DNA from: JASHPR01 sp963808705
GTDB lineage: Bacteria; Actinomycetota; Actinomycetes; Streptosporangiales; Streptosporangiaceae
Assembly: GCA_963808705.1 (NCBI GenBank)
Contig: CAWEHB010000018.1
Span: 1-64,000 of the forward strand
DNA: 64,000 nt
Direction: 5' to 3'
The notes beneath the pieces are model-generated. The model did not search any database. It was not told the DNA's origin and saw only the letters and a program-made list of their open reading frames with translations. Positions 25,951-33,400 of the stretch are shown here, in pieces. Position numbers and translations under genes: made by a program. Each line of letters begins with the position of its first letter. Position 1 is the first letter of the stretch.

Positions 25951-25956
25951 AGCGTA
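25951..25956 (-). promoter_or_regulatory. Predicted -10 of leaderless mec transcript
   Basis: TACGCT on the minus strand ends 7 nt from the mec ATG. It implies a promoter internal to the clpS-to-cysM cluster, at the end of the DUF2017 gene region. Confidence 0.35.
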
Positions 25957-25999
25957 GCCGCCGCGGCCCGGGCGGCGCCGCGGGCGGCCCCGCCCGCCC

Positions 26000-26659
26000 T
26001 CAGGACAGCGCCCGCACCAGGGTCTCCTGGAGGTAGGCCAGCCACTGGTAGACGCCGACGTACGCCGCGCGGGGATCGTCCGGGCCCATGTCGGCGACCT
26101 GGTCATCGAAGTCGTCGGTGACTTCGAGGCGGGTGCCGAGCGCGAGGCGGACATCGTTGAGCGCCCGCAGCCAGGCCTGGGCCTCTGGTGGTGACAGCCG
26201 GACCCGTCCTCCCCTGGGCGGCAGCGTGGCCAGCACGGTCCTCGCCGCGGCCGCCTTGCCCGAGCGCAGCCCCTGCTCGGTATAGCGGCGGAACTCGTCC
26301 GAGGCCTCCGGGTCGTCGTGGTAGGCGTCGGGCAGCAGCCGGGCCAGGACGGGATCGGAGGGCAGCTCGGCGTCCTCGGTCAGCCCGATCATCGCCGCGA
26401 GGTCGTCCGCGCTGACCGGCCCGTCGGGCGGCCCGTCGTCCGGCCCGCGGAGCCTGTCATCCAGCGAGCCCCCGTCCAGCGTGTCACCGTCCAGCGTGTC
26501 GCCGCCGATGAGCTCCACCACCTGGCCGACCAGGTCGCGGATGATGGCGGCCTGGGCCGCCCCGAACCGCGCGGTGGCGCCGCCCGAGGTTCGCCGGAAC
26601 CCGGCCATCAGGTCCTCCAGACTCGTGCCCTCGTCCGGCTCCTGCCCGCTACCGGTCAC
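26000..26659 (-). CDS. DUF2017 family protein
   Basis: A 219-residue protein of the actinobacterial DUF2017 family, almost always next to clpS. The N-terminal region has MAGFRRTSGGATARFGAAQAAIIRDLVGQ and the C-terminal region EAQAWLRALNDVRLALGTRLEV and YQWLAYLQETLVRAL. A repetitive acidic insert (GDTLDGDTLDGGSLDD) around residues 50-70 is unusual. The GTG start overlaps the clpS stop (GTGA). By association it may influence ClpS-dependent proteolysis, but the function is unknown. Confidence 0.85.
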   Translation of the reverse strand: MTGSGQEPDEGTSLEDLMAGFRRTSGGATARFGAAQAAIIRDLVGQVVELIGGDTLDGDTLDGGSLDDRLRGPDDGPPDGPVSADDLAAMIGLTEDAELPSDPVLARLLPDAYHDDPEASDEFRRYTEQGLRSGKAAAARTVLATLPPRGGRVRLSPPEAQAWLRALNDVRLALGTRLEVTDDFDDQVADMGPDDPRAAYVGVYQWLAYLQETLVRALS

Positions 26660-26955
26660 GAATCGTGGCTGATCGTGGCCCACAGGCCGTAGCCGTGCAG
26701 TGTCTCCGCGTCCCGCTCCATCGCCTCGCGCCCCCCCGAGGAGACCACCGCCTTGCCCTTGTGGTGCACGTCCAGCATGAGCTTCTCTGCCTTCGGCTTC
26801 GCGTAGCCGAACACCGTCTGGAACACGTACGTCACGTACGACATGAGGTTGATCGGGTCGTTCCACACGATCGTCACCCAGGGCAGATCGGGGACCGTCT
26901 CCTGCGTGGTCTCCGGTCGCTCAACCTCAACGGGTGCCACGCCCACGGCCGTCAC
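26656..26955 (-). CDS. clpS: ClpS adaptor of the Clp protease
   Basis: An N-end-rule adaptor that hands substrates to ClpC/ClpA, up to 99 residues. WVTIVWNDPINLMSYVTYVFQTVFGY and KLMLDVHHKGKAVVSSG contain the conserved DP/N and His residues of the N-degron pocket. GTG 26946 has GGGGAGG eight bases upstream and is a better start than GTG 26955, which overlaps that site. Repeat element C ends only 2 nt before the ribosome site, so its hairpin may lie in the mRNA leader. Confidence 0.94.
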   Translation of the reverse strand: MTAVGVAPVEVERPETTQETVPDLPWVTIVWNDPINLMSYVTYVFQTVFGYAKPKAEKLMLDVHHKGKAVVSSGGREAMERDAETLHGYGLWATISHDS

Positions 26956-26963
26956 CTCCCCTG

Positions 26964-27034
26964 TGAACCTTCTTCATCCTCCCGGTGACTGCCCACGTGC
27001 TCTCAGCGTGAGATCGGCGGATGAAGAAGGTTCA
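26964..27034 (+). repeat. Dispersed ~70-bp inverted-end element, copy C
   Basis: 71 bp from TGAACCTTCTTCATCC to GGATGAAGAAGGTTCA, perfectly complementary ends, core GCCCACGTGCTC. Compared with the other copies both arms changed together (TTCTTC/GAAGAA). It lies between the divergent clpS and pncB starts, so it is not simply a terminator. Confidence 0.88.
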
Positions 27035-27134
27035 GGCTAGACCCCCAGTCTGCCAAAGTCGTGGCGCACGCGTGACACCGCCGGGGCGACCCGGGGCGGC
27101 TGCGGGGCGGCTCCGGCGCGGCCGAGCAGGTCCG

Positions 27135-27140
27135 TAGGCT
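27135..27140 (+). promoter_or_regulatory. Predicted -10 of leaderless pncB
   Basis: TAGGCT, then six bases, then the GTG start. There is no ribosome site. Confidence 0.4.
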
Positions 27141-27146
27141 TCCCTC

Positions 27147-28499
27147 GTGAATAGTGACCCTGACGGCCCCAAGCCGCCGTCCGCCGCGGTCCGGCCGGCC
27201 AGCACCGGCCTGCTGACCGATCATTACGAGCTGACCATGCTGCGCGGGGCGCTGCGCAGCGGCGCGGCACAGCGGCGTGCGGTCTTCGAGGTATTCGCCC
27301 GGCACCTGCCGCACGGCCGGCGCTACGGGGTGGTCGCGGGCGCCGGCCGGCTGCTCGACGCGGTGGCCAGCTTCCGGTTCGGCCGCCGCGAACTCGATTT
27401 CCTGTGGCAGGCCGGGGTGGTCGACGAGGCCACCGCGCGCTACCTGGAGTCGTATGCCTTCCGCGGGGACATCTGGGGGTACGCGGAGGGCGACTGCTAC
27501 TTCCCCGGATCCCCGATCCTGGTCGTCGAGGGGACATTCGCCGAGGCCGTCGTGCTGGAGACGCTGGTGCTGTCGATCCTCAATCACGACTGCGCGATCG
27601 CCTCGGCCGCCTCCCGGATGGTGACCGCCGCGGGTGACCGGCCGCTGATCGAGATGGGCTCGCGCCGCACCCACGAGGTGGCCGCGGTGGCCAGCGCCCG
27701 CGCGGCTTACATCGTCGGCTTCGACTTCACCTCCAACCTGCAGGCCGGTCACGATTACGGCGTCCCGACCAGCGGCACGGCCGCGCACGCGTTCACGCTG
27801 GTGCATGACAGCGAGCGGGACGCGTTCCGCACCCAGGTCGACGCGCTCGGCCCTGGCACGACCCTGCTGGTCGACACCTACCACGTCGCCACCGCGGTGC
27901 GGACCGCGGTCGAGGTGGCGGGCCCAAGCCTGGGCGCGGTCCGGATCGACTCCGGCGACCTGCTGGTGATCGCGCGGCAGGTACGCGCGCTGCTCGACTC
28001 GCTCGGCGCGAACAAGACCAGGATCGTGGTCAGCGGCGACCTGGACGAGTACTCGATCGCCGCGCTGGCGGCCACGCCGGTGGACGGCTACGGGGTGGGC
28101 ACCTCGCTGGTCACCGGGTCCGGCGTGCCGACCGCGGCGCTGGTGTACAAGCTGGTGGCCCGGGCCGACGAGGCGGGGGACTCGGCCCCGCTGCGGGCCG
28201 TGGCCAAGCGCTCGGTCGGCAAGCCGGGGCGCGGCGGGCGCAAGTGGGCCGTGCGCAGCCACGACGACGCCGGGACGGCCGTCGCCGAGCTGGTCACGAC
28301 CGTGCCGGCCGACCCGGGGCCGGGCGACCGGGTGCTGCTGCGGCAACTGGTGCGCGGCGGCGAGATCGTCGGCCGGGAGTCGCTCGAGGCGGCGCGCGCC
28401 CGCCACCGCGAGGTGCTGGCCGAGCTTCCCGCGTACGCGCTGCAGCTGTCGCGCGGCTACCCGGCCATCCCGACCGTATTCGGCCCGGACGGTGACTAA
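27147..28499 (+). CDS. pncB: Nicotinate phosphoribosyltransferase
   Basis: First enzyme of the Preiss-Handler NAD salvage route: nicotinate + PRPP + ATP to nicotinate mononucleotide. 450 residues with LLTDHYELTML at the N-terminus, EMGSRRTHE (the catalytic His region) and VRIDSGDL in the barrel. GTG start with a TAGGCT -10 at leaderless spacing. Divergent from clpS, the same neighbourhood as M. tuberculosis pncB1. pncA, which feeds it, is 2.7 kb downstream. Confidence 0.95.
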   Translation: MNSDPDGPKPPSAAVRPASTGLLTDHYELTMLRGALRSGAAQRRAVFEVFARHLPHGRRYGVVAGAGRLLDAVASFRFGRRELDFLWQAGVVDEATARYLESYAFRGDIWGYAEGDCYFPGSPILVVEGTFAEAVVLETLVLSILNHDCAIASAASRMVTAAGDRPLIEMGSRRTHEVAAVASARAAYIVGFDFTSNLQAGHDYGVPTSGTAAHAFTLVHDSERDAFRTQVDALGPGTTLLVDTYHVATAVRTAVEVAGPSLGAVRIDSGDLLVIARQVRALLDSLGANKTRIVVSGDLDEYSIAALAATPVDGYGVGTSLVTGSGVPTAALVYKLVARADEAGDSAPLRAVAKRSVGKPGRGGRKWAVRSHDDAGTAVAELVTTVPADPGPGDRVLLRQLVRGGEIVGRESLEAARARHREVLAELPAYALQLSRGYPAIPTVFGPDGD

Positions 28500-28553
28500 C
28501 TGCCGATGAGCTACATGCCGGAAGGGCCCGCTCGGCCGTCAGCCGCTCGGCCG

Positions 28554-29303
28554 TCAGCCGCTCGGCCATCCCGCCCGCGGGTCGGGCGGCTCCTTCAGGT
28601 AGGTGGCCAGGCCGCGGACGATGACGTCCATGCCCCACTCGAACCGGTCGTCGGCGCTGCCGGCGGCGGCCACGTCGGCGAGCGCGATCGTGTTGGGGAA
28701 GCGGTCTGCGGGTAGCGACCTGATCCAGGCGGTGAACTGGGCCAGGAATTCGCGCTCCCGGCCGGCCAGGGGCGTCACGTCCTGCTCGTACGCGTAGGCG
28801 CCGATGTAGAGGCCGCCCAGGTCGCCGACGAAGGCGGTGACCTGATCGGGCATGCCCGCCGCGCGGAGCTCGGCCGCGATGCGCTCTCCTATGGGGAGCA
28901 TGCTGGGCGTGACCGCCACACGGCCGAGGGTGAGCGCGGCCACGCCCGGATGGCGCCGGTACATGGCGAGCATGGCCCGGCCGAACTCCCTGAGCGTCTC
29001 CTGCCAGGAGCCGGTCGGCGGGATCTCGACCTCCTCGAAGATCCGGTCCAGCACCAGCTGGACCAGTTCCTCCTTGTTGGCGATGTACCCGTAGAGCGAT
29101 GAGGCCGAGACCCCGATCTGGTCGGCGACCCGGCGCATGGTGAGCGCCTCGCCGCCGTCCTTCTCCAGCACCTGCAGCGCGGCCGCGACCACCACCTCCC
29201 GGCTGAGCTGCGGCCTTGGCACGCTGCGGCGCCGCGGCGCGGACCGCCACGGCGGCTCGGGCGCGGGCTGATCGGGCGCTGGCCTAGCCGGCATCTCGGG
29301 CAT
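28554..29303 (-). CDS. TetR family regulator of the ABC exporter
   Basis: A 249-residue TetR-type repressor with a proline-rich N-terminal tail, a helix-turn-helix (LTMRRVADQIGVSASSLYGYIANKEELVQLV) and a TetR_C-type ligand domain. I start at ATG 29303 because a TACTAT -10 lies 7 nt upstream on its strand; an ATG three codons upstream is possible. The gene is divergent from the drrAB-like pair. Three GAACnnCGTTC-type sites lie in the gap (29325-29385), so it is very probably their repressor and its own. Confidence 0.85.
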   Translation of the reverse strand: MPEMPARPAPDQPAPEPPWRSAPRRRSVPRPQLSREVVVAAALQVLEKDGGEALTMRRVADQIGVSASSLYGYIANKEELVQLVLDRIFEEVEIPPTGSWQETLREFGRAMLAMYRRHPGVAALTLGRVAVTPSMLPIGERIAAELRAAGMPDQVTAFVGDLGGLYIGAYAYEQDVTPLAGREREFLAQFTAWIRSLPADRFPNTIALADVAAAGSADDRFEWGMDVIVRGLATYLKEPPDPRAGWPSG

Positions 29304-29324
29304 GCCAAACATAGTACTTGACGC

Positions 29325-29385
29325 GAACAACGTTCTGTAGTAGACCACTGTTTAGAGAACAGCGTTTATATCAAGAACATCGTTC
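29325..29385. promoter_or_regulatory. Triple operator for the TetR/ABC pair
   Basis: Three copies of one inverted repeat: GAACAACGTTC (29325-29335), GAACAGCGTTT (29357-29367) and GAACATCGTTC (29375-29385). The first flanks the regulator start and the last abuts the GGAGG ribosome site of the ABC ATPase gene. Centre spacings are 32 and 18 bp. Confidence 0.65.
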
Positions 29386-29394
29386 GGAGGACGC

Positions 29395-30381
29395 ATGAAC
29401 GAGGTAACCAGCACCGTGGAGGCCCGCGGACTGCGCAAGAGCTACGGCGGCCGGGCGGGCGAGGTGCGCGCGCTGGACGGGCTGAGCTTCGCGGCGGAAG
29501 CAGGCACCATCTTCGCCCTGCTCGGCCCGAACGGGGCCGGGAAGACGACGACCGTGCGGATCCTGACCACGCTGTCCCGGCCCGATGCCGGAAGCGCGGT
29601 CGTGGCCGGCATCGACGTGCTCAAGCGGCCCGGCCGGGTCCGCTCGGCCATCGGCACGGTGAGCCAGCACAGCGGGGCCGTGGGCCTGCTGACCGGCCAC
29701 GAGAACCTGGTCCTGCAGGGCAGGATCCACGGGATGCCGCGGAAGGAACTGCGGCGGCGAGTCGCCGGGCTGCTCGATCAGTTCGGGCTGGCCGACGCGG
29801 CCGGGCGGCAGGTACGAACCTACTCGGGTGGCATGCGACGGCGCCTGGACGTGGCGACCGCGCTGGTGCACCGCCCGGCCGTGCTCTTCCTGGACGAGCC
29901 GACCACCGGGCTTGACCCGGAAGGCCGCGCCGAGCTCTGGGCCGTGCTCACCGGCCTGTCCGCGGGGACCGGGACGACCATCCTGGTCACCACCCATTAC
30001 CTGGACGAGGCCGACAAGTTCGCGGCCCGGGTCGCGATCGTAGACCGCGGCCAGATCGTCGCCGAGGGCACCTCCGACCAGCTCAAGGCCAGGCTGGAGG
30101 GTGACTCGGTGGTGCTCGAGCTCGGCGACGCCGGGCAGGTGGAGCAGGCCGAGAAGGCCCTCGCCCAGGTTCCGCAGGTCCGCCAGACAACCTCCGACGG
30201 CGCCGTCGTCCGGGCCCGCGTGGCCGACGGGCCGCGGGCGCTGCCCGCCGTGCTCGCCGGGCTGGAGGCGCACGCCGTCCCCGTACTTTCCGTCACCGTC
30301 GCCCGGCCGTCGCTGGACGACGTCTACCTGCACTACGCCGGCCGTTCGTTCGGCCAGGCAGAAGGGAGCGCCGTCGCATGA
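29395..30381 (+). CDS. ABC exporter ATPase, DrrA type
   Basis: The 328-residue ATPase subunit of a daunorubicin-resistance-like exporter. Walker A GPNGAGKTT, signature YSGGMRRRLDVATAL, Walker B VLFLDEPTTGLD, switch His in VTTHYLDEAD, and the ~80-residue C-terminal extension with RPSLDDVYLHYAG typical of DrrA. GGAGG precedes the ATG. The stop overlaps the start of the permease gene. The drug is unknown. Regulation by the divergent TetR is inferred from the operators. Confidence 0.93.
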   Translation: MNEVTSTVEARGLRKSYGGRAGEVRALDGLSFAAEAGTIFALLGPNGAGKTTTVRILTTLSRPDAGSAVVAGIDVLKRPGRVRSAIGTVSQHSGAVGLLTGHENLVLQGRIHGMPRKELRRRVAGLLDQFGLADAAGRQVRTYSGGMRRRLDVATALVHRPAVLFLDEPTTGLDPEGRAELWAVLTGLSAGTGTTILVTTHYLDEADKFAARVAIVDRGQIVAEGTSDQLKARLEGDSVVLELGDAGQVEQAEKALAQVPQVRQTTSDGAVVRARVADGPRALPAVLAGLEAHAVPVLSVTVARPSLDDVYLHYAGRSFGQAEGSAVA

Positions 30382-31148
30382 ACCTGATCCGCCAGTCGTG
30401 GGCCCTGCTCACGGGCCGGTACCTGCGCCAGCTCTACCGCCAGCCAGCGGTCATCGGCATCACGCTGACCCAGCCGGTTATCTGGCTGCTGCTGTTCGGG
30501 GCGCTGTTCAAGAAGGTCGCCGAGATCCCCGGGTTCGGCGGGGGGAACTACATCACCTACCTCACGCCCGGCGTGGTGATCATGACCGCGCTGTTCTCGT
30601 CGAGCTGGGCCGGCATGTCGTTCATCGAGGACGCCGACACCGGCATCATGGACCGGTTCCTGACCGCGCCGGTCCACCGTGGTGCCCTGATCACGTCGTC
30701 CCTCGCCTACCAGGCGGTCACCACCGTGGTGCAGTCGGCGATCATCATCGCGATCGGCTGGGGCATCGGGGCGGGCTTCCCCGGCGGCGCGGGCGGCATC
30801 GCGGCCCTCATCGCGGTCTCGGTGCTGATCGCGCTGGCCATGGCCGGGCTCTCCGACGGGCTGGCCCTGCTGGTCCCGCAGCGCGAGACCCTGATCGCCG
30901 CGTCGACCACGCTCGTGCTGCCGCTGACGTTCCTGTCCGGGGCGTTCCTGTCGCTGCAGATCGTGCCCGGCTGGATCGCCGGCATCGCCCGGTTCAACCC
31001 GGTCAACTGGGCGGCCAGCGCCGGGCGCGAGGCGATCGCCGCTCACCCGCCCTGGGGCACGGTGGCCTCCTACGCCGGCTTCCTCGCGGTCGCCCTCCTG
31101 GCCACCGCCGCGATGTCCACCCGGGCGTTCCGCCTGGCCCAGAAATAA
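30378..31148 (+). CDS. ABC exporter permease, DrrB type
   Basis: An ABC-2 type membrane subunit, 256 residues, six hydrophobic segments. QPVIWLLLFGALFKKVAEIPGFGGGNYITYLTPGVVIMTALFSS is typical of the DrrB family, and a conserved LTFLSGAFLS precedes the last helices. It overlaps the ATPase gene by 4 bp, so the two are made together. A strong GC hairpin (31163-31202) follows the stop. Confidence 0.92.
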   Translation: MNLIRQSWALLTGRYLRQLYRQPAVIGITLTQPVIWLLLFGALFKKVAEIPGFGGGNYITYLTPGVVIMTALFSSSWAGMSFIEDADTGIMDRFLTAPVHRGALITSSLAYQAVTTVVQSAIIIAIGWGIGAGFPGGAGGIAALIAVSVLIALAMAGLSDGLALLVPQRETLIAASTTLVLPLTFLSGAFLSLQIVPGWIAGIARFNPVNWAASAGREAIAAHPPWGTVASYAGFLAVALLATAAMSTRAFRLAQK

Positions 31149-31162
31149 CCGGCTAGATCGCT

Positions 31163-31202
31163 GCGGGCGGCCCCCGGACGCAACGTCCGCGGGGCCGCCC
31201 GC
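31163..31202 (+). terminator. Hairpin terminator after the ABC exporter operon
   Basis: Arms of 18 and 19 bases (GCGGGCGGCCCCCGGACG and its near-complement) enclose CAA, with one bulged base. It begins 15 bp after the permease stop. There is no T-run, as is common for actinobacterial hairpins. Confidence 0.65.
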
Positions 31203-31236
31203 GGCACCCGCCGCCCGTGCAGGTCGCCGGCCTGGC

Positions 31237-31242
31237 TAAGCT
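31237..31242 (+). promoter_or_regulatory. Predicted -10 of leaderless pncA
   Basis: TAAGCT, six bases, then the GTG start; the same geometry as at pncB. Confidence 0.4.
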
Positions 31243-31248
31243 CGGCGT

Positions 31249-31836
31249 GTGTCCAGAGCGCTGGTGATCGTCGATGTGCAGAACGATTTCTGCGAGGGCG
31301 GCTCGCTCGCCGTCTCCGGGGGTGCCGAGGTGGCCCGCGCGATCAGCGAGTACCTGGCCGGCCCGGACGGCGGCGGCTACGCGCACATCGTGGCGACGCA
31401 GGACCATCACGTCGATCCCGGCGCGCATTTCTCCGCTCTGCCGGACTTCGTCGGGACCTGGCCGCCGCACTGCGTGGCGGGCACACCGGGCGCGGACTTC
31501 AACCCGGCCCTGGACACGAGCCGGGTCGAGGCGGTGTTCCGCAAGGGCGAGCGCGCCGCCGCCTACAGCGGGTTCGAGGGCGCGGACGCTGACGGGACGC
31601 CGCTGGCGGCCTGGCTCCGCGGCCGGGGCGTCACCTCGATCGACATCGCCGGTCTCACCACCGATCACTGCGTGCGGGCCACCGCCACCGACGCCGCCAC
31701 CGCGGGCTTCGAGACCCGGGTGCTGCTTGGCCTCACCGCGGGAGTCGCCGCGGACACGACCAAGGCGGCTCTCGAGGAAATGCGCACGGCACGCGTCGAG
31801 CTGACCGGGAATCCCGTCGCGGGAGGCGGCGGCTGA
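31249..31836 (+). CDS. pncA: Nicotinamidase / pyrazinamidase
   Basis: Deaminates nicotinamide to nicotinate for NAD salvage and, in mycobacteria, activates pyrazinamide. 195 residues. The catalytic triad is visible as Asp9 (VDVQNDF), Lys99 (FRKGE) and Cys141 (TTDHCV), and the metal ligands as Asp52, His54 and His60 in QDHHVDPGAH. Its product is the substrate of PncB, encoded 2.7 kb upstream. Confidence 0.95.
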   Translation: MSRALVIVDVQNDFCEGGSLAVSGGAEVARAISEYLAGPDGGGYAHIVATQDHHVDPGAHFSALPDFVGTWPPHCVAGTPGADFNPALDTSRVEAVFRKGERAAAYSGFEGADADGTPLAAWLRGRGVTSIDIAGLTTDHCVRATATDAATAGFETRVLLGLTAGVAADTTKAALEEMRTARVELTGNPVAGGGG

Positions 31837-31897
31837 CCGCTGCGCACCCGGCGGCGGGGTGCCCGCCCGCCGCCCGCCCTGGCCGCTGCCTGCGGCG

Positions 31898-32155
31898 CTA
31901 GTCGTCGCCCGCCGGCAGGGATTCGTAGATCTCCTTGCACTCAGGGCACACGGGGAACCGCTTGGGATCCCGGCTCGGCACCCAGACCTTGCCGCAGAGC
32001 GCGACCACGGGCGTGCCGGTCACGGCGCTGTCGACGATCTTGTGCTTGTCGACGTAGTGCGCGAATCGCTCGTGATCGCCGTCGCCGTGGGAGGGATCCG
32101 GGCGGGTCCGGGTGTCTTCCCTGACATCGCTTCCTGGCAAGACTTCTGTGCTCAC
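31898..32155 (-). CDS. DUF3039 family protein
   Basis: An 85-residue actinobacterial protein: HERFAHYVDKHKIVDSAVTGTPVVALCGKVWVPSRDPKRFPVCPECKEIYESL. The single Cys in ALCGK and the CPEC pair suggest a small zinc-binding site. Function unknown. The GTG start has TAGACT 8 nt upstream and is probably leaderless. It is next to yqgE, as in Streptomyces. Confidence 0.88.
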   Translation of the reverse strand: MSTEVLPGSDVREDTRTRPDPSHGDGDHERFAHYVDKHKIVDSAVTGTPVVALCGKVWVPSRDPKRFPVCPECKEIYESLPAGDD

Positions 32156-32190
32156 GAGAACCGAGTCTAACGGCTGGCACGCTCCCGGGC

Positions 32191-32766
32191 TCAGTTGAGC
32201 AGCGGATCGTCCGGGTAGGTGGCCACGATGGCGAACTCGCCCCCCTGCCGCCTGAGTACCTCCGGCCACAGTCGTTCCGGCTCGGCCAGGAACGCGTCCG
32301 TCGGCTCGCCGGCGAGCACGTACCAGGCGCCCTCCTCGATCTCCGCCTGCAACTGGCCGGGCCCCCACCCGGCATAGCCCGCGAAGACCCGCAGCGAGGT
32401 GATGCCGCCGGCGAGCAGCTCCGGCGGTGCCTCCAGGTCGACCAGCCCGATCCGGGACGTCAGGCTGGATCCCTCCAGCGAGCGCCAGCCGAGCGGCTCG
32501 TCGTCGCCCCGCGCCAGGGCCAGCGCCAGGGCGCTGTTCGGCGAGACCGGCCCGCCCCGGAACACCACCGACGGCCCGGTGACCAGGTCCGTCCATGACT
32601 CCAGCACCTGCCCGACCTGCACCTCGGTCGGGCGGTTCAGCACGACGCCGAGCGTTCCCTCCTCGGGCTCGTCTTCGACGATCAGGATCACGGTGCGCCG
32701 GAAATTGGGGTCACCGAGCAGCGGGGTGGCCACCAGAAGCCGACCGCCGAGGGATTCAGCCTCCAT
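32191..32766 (-). CDS. YqgE/AlgH family protein
   Basis: A 191-residue member of the UPF0301/DUF179 family: LLVATPLLGDPNFRRTVILIVE, GVVLNRPT, VFRGGPV and GYAGWGPGQLQAEI are all conserved. The structure is known for homologues but the activity is not. Divergent from a MarR gene and upstream of DUF3039 on the same strand. Confidence 0.92.
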   Translation of the reverse strand: MEAESLGGRLLVATPLLGDPNFRRTVILIVEDEPEEGTLGVVLNRPTEVQVGQVLESWTDLVTGPSVVFRGGPVSPNSALALALARGDDEPLGWRSLEGSSLTSRIGLVDLEAPPELLAGGITSLRVFAGYAGWGPGQLQAEIEEGAWYVLAGEPTDAFLAEPERLWPEVLRRQGGEFAIVATYPDDPLLN

Positions 32767-32847
32767 GTATCAATGATGCGCCAGAATCCCGGAACTTCGC
32801 CGGGCCGATTGCGGGACGCCGAGGGCCGCCCGGCGACCCGGGGCACG

Positions 32848-32853
32848 TACGCT
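32848..32853 (+). promoter_or_regulatory. Predicted -10 of leaderless MarR gene
   Basis: TACGCT, six bases, then GTG 32860. Confidence 0.35.
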
Positions 32854-32859
32854 GTATGG

Positions 32860-33390
32860 GTGTCTCGGGTTAGCGCAAGCAGCGGGGGTGCCGGCCCGCA
32901 GGAAGGCAGCCAGCGCAGCGGCGACCGGGCGGCCACGGCCGTGCTGGCCGACGCGCCCGCGGTCGACGTCACCCGGCTGCGGGTCGCGATCGCGCGGCTG
33001 TCCCGGCGGCTGCGCAAGCACGAGCTCGCCGGGCTGACGCCGACCCAGCTCGCCGCGCTGGCCACCGTGGAGCAGACCGGGCCGCTGCGCCTCGGCGATC
33101 TGGCCGCCGCGGAGCGGATCGCGCCCTCGACGCTGACCCGGCTGGTGAGCGTGCTGGAGGAGCACGGTTACGTCCAGCGGCACGCGGTCCCGGGTGACGC
33201 CCGCGCGTGGACGCTGGCCGTCACCCCGCGCGGCCACGAGGTGCTGGACCGGATCCGGCAGGAGAACACGATCCTGCTCGCCGACAGCCTGCTGACGCTG
33301 TCCCCGGACCACCTCGCTGCGCTGGCCGCGGCCCTGCCCGCGCTGGAGCAGCTCGCCGACGGCGCGCCGCCCGAGGCAGCCGGAAGCTGA
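32860..33390 (+). CDS. MarR family regulator
   Basis: A winged-helix repressor-type protein, 176 residues from GTG 32860. The core reads GLTPTQLAALATVEQTGPLRLGDLAAAERIAPSTLTRLVSVLEEHGYVQRHAVPGDARAW, a standard MarR DNA-binding domain with the DxR wing. An upstream ATG pair in frame would add 29 poorly conserved residues. Divergent from yqgE, convergent with the thioredoxin gene. Ligand and targets unknown. Confidence 0.85.
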   Translation: MSRVSASSGGAGPQEGSQRSGDRAATAVLADAPAVDVTRLRVAIARLSRRLRKHELAGLTPTQLAALATVEQTGPLRLGDLAAAERIAPSTLTRLVSVLEEHGYVQRHAVPGDARAWTLAVTPRGHEVLDRIRQENTILLADSLLTLSPDHLAALAAALPALEQLADGAPPEAAGS

Positions 33391-33400
33391 CCCGGCGGGC

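Noticed and set aside
28531..28575. 15-bp direct repeats (CTCGGCCGTCAGCCG) at the end of the TetR gene
   Set aside because: Only two exact copies and one partial copy, in low-complexity GC DNA over a stop codon. I see no functional implication.
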